From Candidatus Zixiibacteriota bacterium (GTDB taxonomy: Bacteria; Zixibacteria; MSB-5A5; SM1-73), in the NCBI GenBank assembly GCA_029933635.1, contig JAOZNS010000109.1, forward strand, positions 1 through 8,759: a DNA stretch of 8,759 nt, given 5' to 3'. Of this stretch, positions 6,106 to 8,759 are shown one piece after another. Under the pieces are notes generated by a model that made no database searches, was not told the origin of the DNA, and saw only the letters and a list, made by a program, of their open reading frames with translations. Within the stretch, counting starts at the first letter, position 1. Each line of letters opens with the position of its first letter. Made by a program: the position numbers and the translations under genes.

Positions 6106-7032
6106 TCAGACTATCTTCAGCATTCTGTCGATGGATCTTTTTGCATTCTGGGCAATCTCGGCTGGAATTTCAACCAGGAAAGCCGTATCTTCCAAAGACC
6201 ACAGGATCTTTTCCAGATTATTCAACTTCATGTTGGGACAATCTGCCAAGTTGCTGGCAGGGTAGAATTTCTTCTGGGGATTTTCCTTTTTTAACCTGTG
6301 GAGTATACCGATCTCCGTTCCGATGATGAACTCCTCTGAATTTGATTCTTTAGCATATCTGCAGATGCCCGAAGTGGAAAGAACCTTATCTGCCATGGCA
6401 ATCACGTCTGGTGTGCATTCGGGATGAACCAGCACCTCAGCTTTAGGATATTGAGCCTTCTTTTTCAGAATATCCTCAGCCAAAATCCGTCTATGGGTGG
6501 GACACCAGCCCTCCCACAAAATCATCTTCCGATTGGCTTTCTTTGAGATGTAATCGCCCAGATATTTATCTGGAATAAATAAAATCTCCTTTTCCTTCGG
6601 AATCGATTGAACCACCTTCACCCCATTGGCGGAGGTGCAACAATAGTCCGACTCCGCCTTTATCTGGGCGGTGGTATTAATGTAAGCAACCACCACCGCC
6701 TCTGGATATTTCCTCTTCATCTCCTTCAGCTGCCGTGGTGTGATCATATTAGCCATGGCACAGCCAGCATTTAGGTCCGGCATCAAAACTGTTTTGTCAG
6801 GCGAAAGGATCTTGGCAGTTTCAGCCATGAAATGCACTCCACAGAAGACGATCATCTCCGCATCGGTCCTGGCCGCCTCCTGGCTTAATCCCAAGGAATC
6901 GCCGACAAAGTCGGCAATATCCTGCACCTCTCCGATCTGGTAGTTGTGAGCTAGGATGATGGCTTTGCGCTGTTGTTTGAGCTTCAAAATATCATTCACC
7001 AGCGCCTTTTGATTGACTTCGAGAATGTTCAT
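6106..7032 (-). CDS. nadA: Quinolinate synthase NadA
   Basis: NadA condenses iminoaspartate with dihydroxyacetone phosphate to quinolinate, the precursor of de novo NAD synthesis in the cytoplasm. The 308-residue length fits the compact three-domain form. The three conserved [4Fe-4S] ligands are visible: Cys91 (NAGCAMANM), Cys177 (EGWCPTHRR) and Cys265 (DCPNMKLNNLEK). Substrate-binding motifs include His29-Asn30-Tyr31, Asp45-Ser46 (VGDSLGLS) and HPEC at 203-206. Partner genes nadB (or an aspartate dehydrogenase) and nadC are absent from the window. The oxygen-sensitive cluster fits an anaerobic or microaerobic host. The start is at 7032 with only a weak GAG-type ribosome binding site, but the N-terminus is of normal length. 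The gene lies 143 nt after the DUF1858 gene and 104 nt before the possible small ORF upstream of mutM. Assignment is very secure. Confidence 0.98.
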   Translation of the reverse strand: MNILEVNQKALVNDILKLKQQRKAIILAHNYQIGEVQDIADFVGDSLGLSQEAARTDAEMIVFCGVHFMAETAKILSPDKTVLMPDLNAGCAMANMITPRQLKEMKRKYPEAVVVAYINTTAQIKAESDYCCTSANGVKVVQSIPKEKEILFIPDKYLGDYISKKANRKMILWEGWCPTHRRILAEDILKKKAQYPKAEVLVHPECTPDVIAMADKVLSTSGICRYAKESNSEEFIIGTEIGILHRLKKENPQKKFYPASNLADCPNMKLNNLEKILWSLEDTAFLVEIPAEIAQNAKRSIDRMLKIV

Positions 7033-7175
7033 ATCTCAACTCGGAAGGAACAGTCGTTTCAATTTAGGCTGTATTCGAAATAAAAAAGATCACTTTTGAA
7101 TCTTTATCGAAAAATAAAACATTTTTTTGGAATAAGACAAAAATCTTTCTCCATTAATTTTGATACGAAAAAAAC

Positions 7176-7436
7176 CTAAGATTTGGAATTTTCCTCCTTT
7201 GAAACACTGTCTTTGTGCTCTTCTCCTGTGGAATCAACAGTTTTGTTGAGATCATCGATCAATTTATCAACCATCACCCCATGAGCAAGTGCCCCCTGCT
7301 CAATGGTCTCATCTACCGCCAAGTGACAGCCAAAACAATGCATTCCATACTGGAAGAAAGTTTTCACCGTTTCTGGATATTTTTTCAAGACCTCTCCGAA
7401 GGTCATCTCTTTGGTTATCTTAGCTCCCTGTGCCAT
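7176..7436 (-). CDS. DUF1858-domain protein, hybrid-cluster-protein-associated redox disulfide type
   Basis: This 86-residue soluble protein matches the small DUF1858 family. Residues 7-20 form the opening (KITKEMTFGEVLKKYP). The hallmark GMHCFGC follows with Cys34 and Cys37 as a CxxC pair, then a helix with the typical E-T-x-E-Q-x-A-x-A-H-G pattern (about 42-53). The last 20 residues are charged, low-complexity and probably disordered. In some relatives the family is found beside or fused to hybrid cluster protein or other redox enzymes; a disulfide or metal-linked redox role is inferred, not proven. The start has a strong ribosome binding site, AAAGGAGG (7443-7450), with a 6-nt T-rich spacer. 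It sits between an iron-sulfur oxidoreductase gene and nadA, an iron-sulfur enzyme gene. Family assignment is firm; function is open. Confidence 0.9.
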   Translation of the reverse strand: MAQGAKITKEMTFGEVLKKYPETVKTFFQYGMHCFGCHLAVDETIEQGALAHGVMVDKLIDDLNKTVDSTGEEHKDSVSKEENSKS

Positions 7437-7881
7437 AAAAAACCTCCTTTTTCGGAAATTGTTTTCACTTCCATCTGTTTCTTATAAAGATTTTCACGTC
7501 TTTATTTTTCTACTTTTAAGAATACCTTTGTTTCGTCATATTTATTGGACTTTTTTGGTCTTCTTTATTTAGTTTAGTATGTGACGACTTAAAAATTCCT
7601 CTTTTATGGTTTTAAAATAGTTAGTCCATGACAAAAGTCAAGAGATTGCCGTTAGCTCTTTATTAAAAAATGAAGGATACGATTAGGGATTGAAGTTCGC
7701 TTCACGGAAATTAATCTTTTTTTCTTTGTTCGGCAACTTTGGTCAAGCAGGTTAACAAAATTTTGGGGTGAAATGATTTAAAGGATTTCGAGTAAGAGAT
7801 GGTATAGAAATCTTAAGAGATCTTATAGGATTTCCTTCATTTTAACCCCGGTATACCTACGATTCCCTTTTCACCTCTTGC
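7437..7881. other. Intergenic region between the iron-sulfur protein and DUF1858 genes
   Basis: This 445-bp AT-rich gap carries the DUF1858 ribosome binding site and a weak candidate promoter (7614-7641). A small stem TGAAG-TTCG-CTTCA (7691-7704) lies mid-gap. A direct repeat of ATCTTA around 7810-7824 is also seen. No open frame beyond about 20 codons with a plausible start was found on the minus strand, and no tRNA or known riboswitch. The gap argues against simple co-transcription of the flanking genes. Confidence 0.55.
7614..7641 (-). promoter_or_regulatory. Weak candidate promoter upstream of the DUF1858 gene
   Basis: On the minus strand TTGACT (7636-7641, five of six) and TATTTT (7614-7619, four of six) are separated by 16 nt, the same spacing as the two promoters of the secreted-protein genes. 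It would give a leader of about 170 nt. The match is only moderate in AT-rich DNA. Confidence 0.25.
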
Positions 7882-8759
7882 TTAATCTCCTAAAGCATTT
7901 TTTAGAATTTCTGCAATATCGAAGACCTGCAACTTTTTTTCGAGTTCTTTCTCTTTGATTCCATCTTCCAGCATGGTCAAGCAATATGGACAACCGGTTG
8001 CCAGCATCGACGCATTGGTGGCGTCGGCTTGATCTACTCGTAGATGATTTATCCTTATGCCGATTTTCTCCTCCATCCACATTCTTCCACCACCCGCACC
8101 ACAGCAGAAACTTCTTTCCCTGTTTCGTTCCATCTCCACCAGTGTGGCGCCTCGAATAGAACCTAAAATCTCTCTTGGAGCGTTATATATGTTGTTATGT
8201 CGACCCAAATAACAGGAATCGTGGTAGGTAATGGTGGCTTTAATGCCGACTCCCCCACTCAATTTTCTTTCCTTTAATAGCTTCAAGAGGAATTCACTAT
8301 GGTGAAACACCTGGTAATTGCCACCAAATTGATGATATTCATTCTTGAAGGTATTGAAACAATGTGGACATAAGGTGATGATTTTCTTTATCAGGTATTT
8401 GTCAAAAAGCTCGATGTTTTTCTGCATGAGGATCTGTGCCAGATATTCATTTCCCATTCGCCGTGCGGTCTCTCCACAACATATCTCCTCTGGGCCAAGT
8501 AGGGCAAAGTTTACCCCAGCCTTTTGCAAAAGCTTCACCAGACTACGGGCCACCTTTTTGTTGCGCTCATCAAAGGAACCGGCACATCCTACAAAAAGTA
8601 GATACTCCACATCTTTATTTTCACTCACAATTTTCAAATCCAAATCCCTGGCCCAATCTGCTCGGGTGGCAAAGCCAATGGTCCATGGATTATAATTAGT
8701 CTCCATGTTTTTGAAGAAAAGCTTAACCTCGGGAGCAAACTTGCTTTCCATCAAAACCA
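7882..8759 (-). CDS. (Fe-S)-binding oxidoreductase with two CCG domains (HdrD/GlcF-like), C-terminal part, cut by the window edge
   Basis: About 290 residues are visible and the frame stays open to the right edge. The apparent TTG/ATG near 8749-8754 looks internal, because FAPEVKLFFKNMETNYNPW is typical of the linker before the CCG domains, so the N-terminus lies outside. Counting from 8754, two CCG (cysteine-rich) domains follow. The first has VGCAGS (Cys57), a CCG motif (92-94) and CPHC (129-132). The second has HDSC (178-181), CCGAGGGRMW (217-226) and CPYC (255-258). Such domains bind noncubane [4Fe-4S] clusters or mediate electron transfer in heterodisulfide reductase, glycolate/lactate oxidase and FadF-like proteins. 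Full-length relatives often carry ferredoxin clusters and sometimes membrane helices N-terminally; that cannot be checked here. It probably moves electrons between a dehydrogenase or flavoprotein and quinone or disulfide. The exact partner is unknown. Confidence 0.92.
   Translation of the reverse strand, partial: VLMESKFAPEVKLFFKNMETNYNPWTIGFATRADWARDLDLKIVSENKDVEYLLFVGCAGSFDERNKKVARSLVKLLQKAGVNFALLGPEEICCGETARRMGNEYLAQILMQKNIELFDKYLIKKIITLCPHCFNTFKNEYHQFGGNYQVFHHSEFLLKLLKERKLSGGVGIKATITYHDSCYLGRHNNIYNAPREILGSIRGATLVEMERNRERSFCCGAGGGRMWMEEKIGIRINHLRVDQADATNASMLATGCPYCLTMLEDGIKEKELEKKLQVFDIAEILKNALGD

Noticed and set aside
7416..7475. A 20-residue minus-strand frame overlapping the DUF1858 start
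   Set aside because: It has no Shine-Dalgarno sequence and contains the DUF1858 ribosome binding site; it is short enough to arise by chance.
8345..8699. Two overlapping plus-strand frames of 116 and 87 codons
   Set aside because: Both are antisense to the conserved first CCG domain of the iron-sulfur protein, which explains the sequence fully.
8749..8754. Apparent start (TTG then ATG) of the iron-sulfur protein
   Set aside because: The frame stays open to the edge, no ribosome binding site can be seen, and the sequence after it matches an internal linker of longer CCG-domain proteins.

Overview
The window looks like a bacterial chromosome segment from an uncultured, probably anaerobic lineage. 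The best hint is the C-terminal dockerin-like repeat on two secreted proteins (G-D-V-x-x-D-x-x-x-D-x-G-D followed by V-V-Y-L-I-N-Y-L-Y). From memory this form is frequent in candidate phyla such as Zixibacteria, KSB1 and WOR-3 (FCB-group and neighbouring lineages). Strong GGAGG-type ribosome binding sites and sigma70-like promoters confirm a bacterium. The phylum is inference. All six confident genes lie on the minus strand, so transcription runs from right to left.

Right part (5031-8759): the 3' portion of a CCG-domain iron-sulfur oxidoreductase entering from the right edge; a small DUF1858 CxxC protein; quinolinate synthase NadA (NAD synthesis, a [4Fe-4S] enzyme); a possible unrecognised 46-residue ORF with a good ribosome binding site that overlaps the start of the next gene; and the DNA repair glycosylase MutM. 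These are cytoplasmic redox, cofactor and repair functions, with gaps too large to prove a single operon.

Left part (117-4604): two secreted multidomain proteins. One is a papain-family cysteine protease with a lectin-like domain, a beta-rich middle, a jelly-roll-like domain and a dockerin-type tail. The other has five carboxypeptidase-regulatory-like beta-sandwich repeats and the same type of tail. Each has its own signal peptide, Shine-Dalgarno site, downstream hairpin terminator and candidate promoter. Both promoters read TTGACA-N16-TATATT, suggesting separate but similarly expressed units that feed one extracellular system.

Three gaps exceed 300 bases. 1743-2186 holds a promoter, a GGGGCGA-type palindrome and two short unrecognised open frames. 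4605-5030 holds a promoter, a short direct repeat and plus-strand frames that may be a decayed gene converging on mutM. 7437-7881 holds little beyond a weak promoter and the DUF1858 ribosome binding site. I see no tRNA, rRNA, CRISPR array, transposase or prophage gene. The most interesting material is the dockerin-tagged protease and repeat-protein pair, plus the small ORF overlapping mutM.
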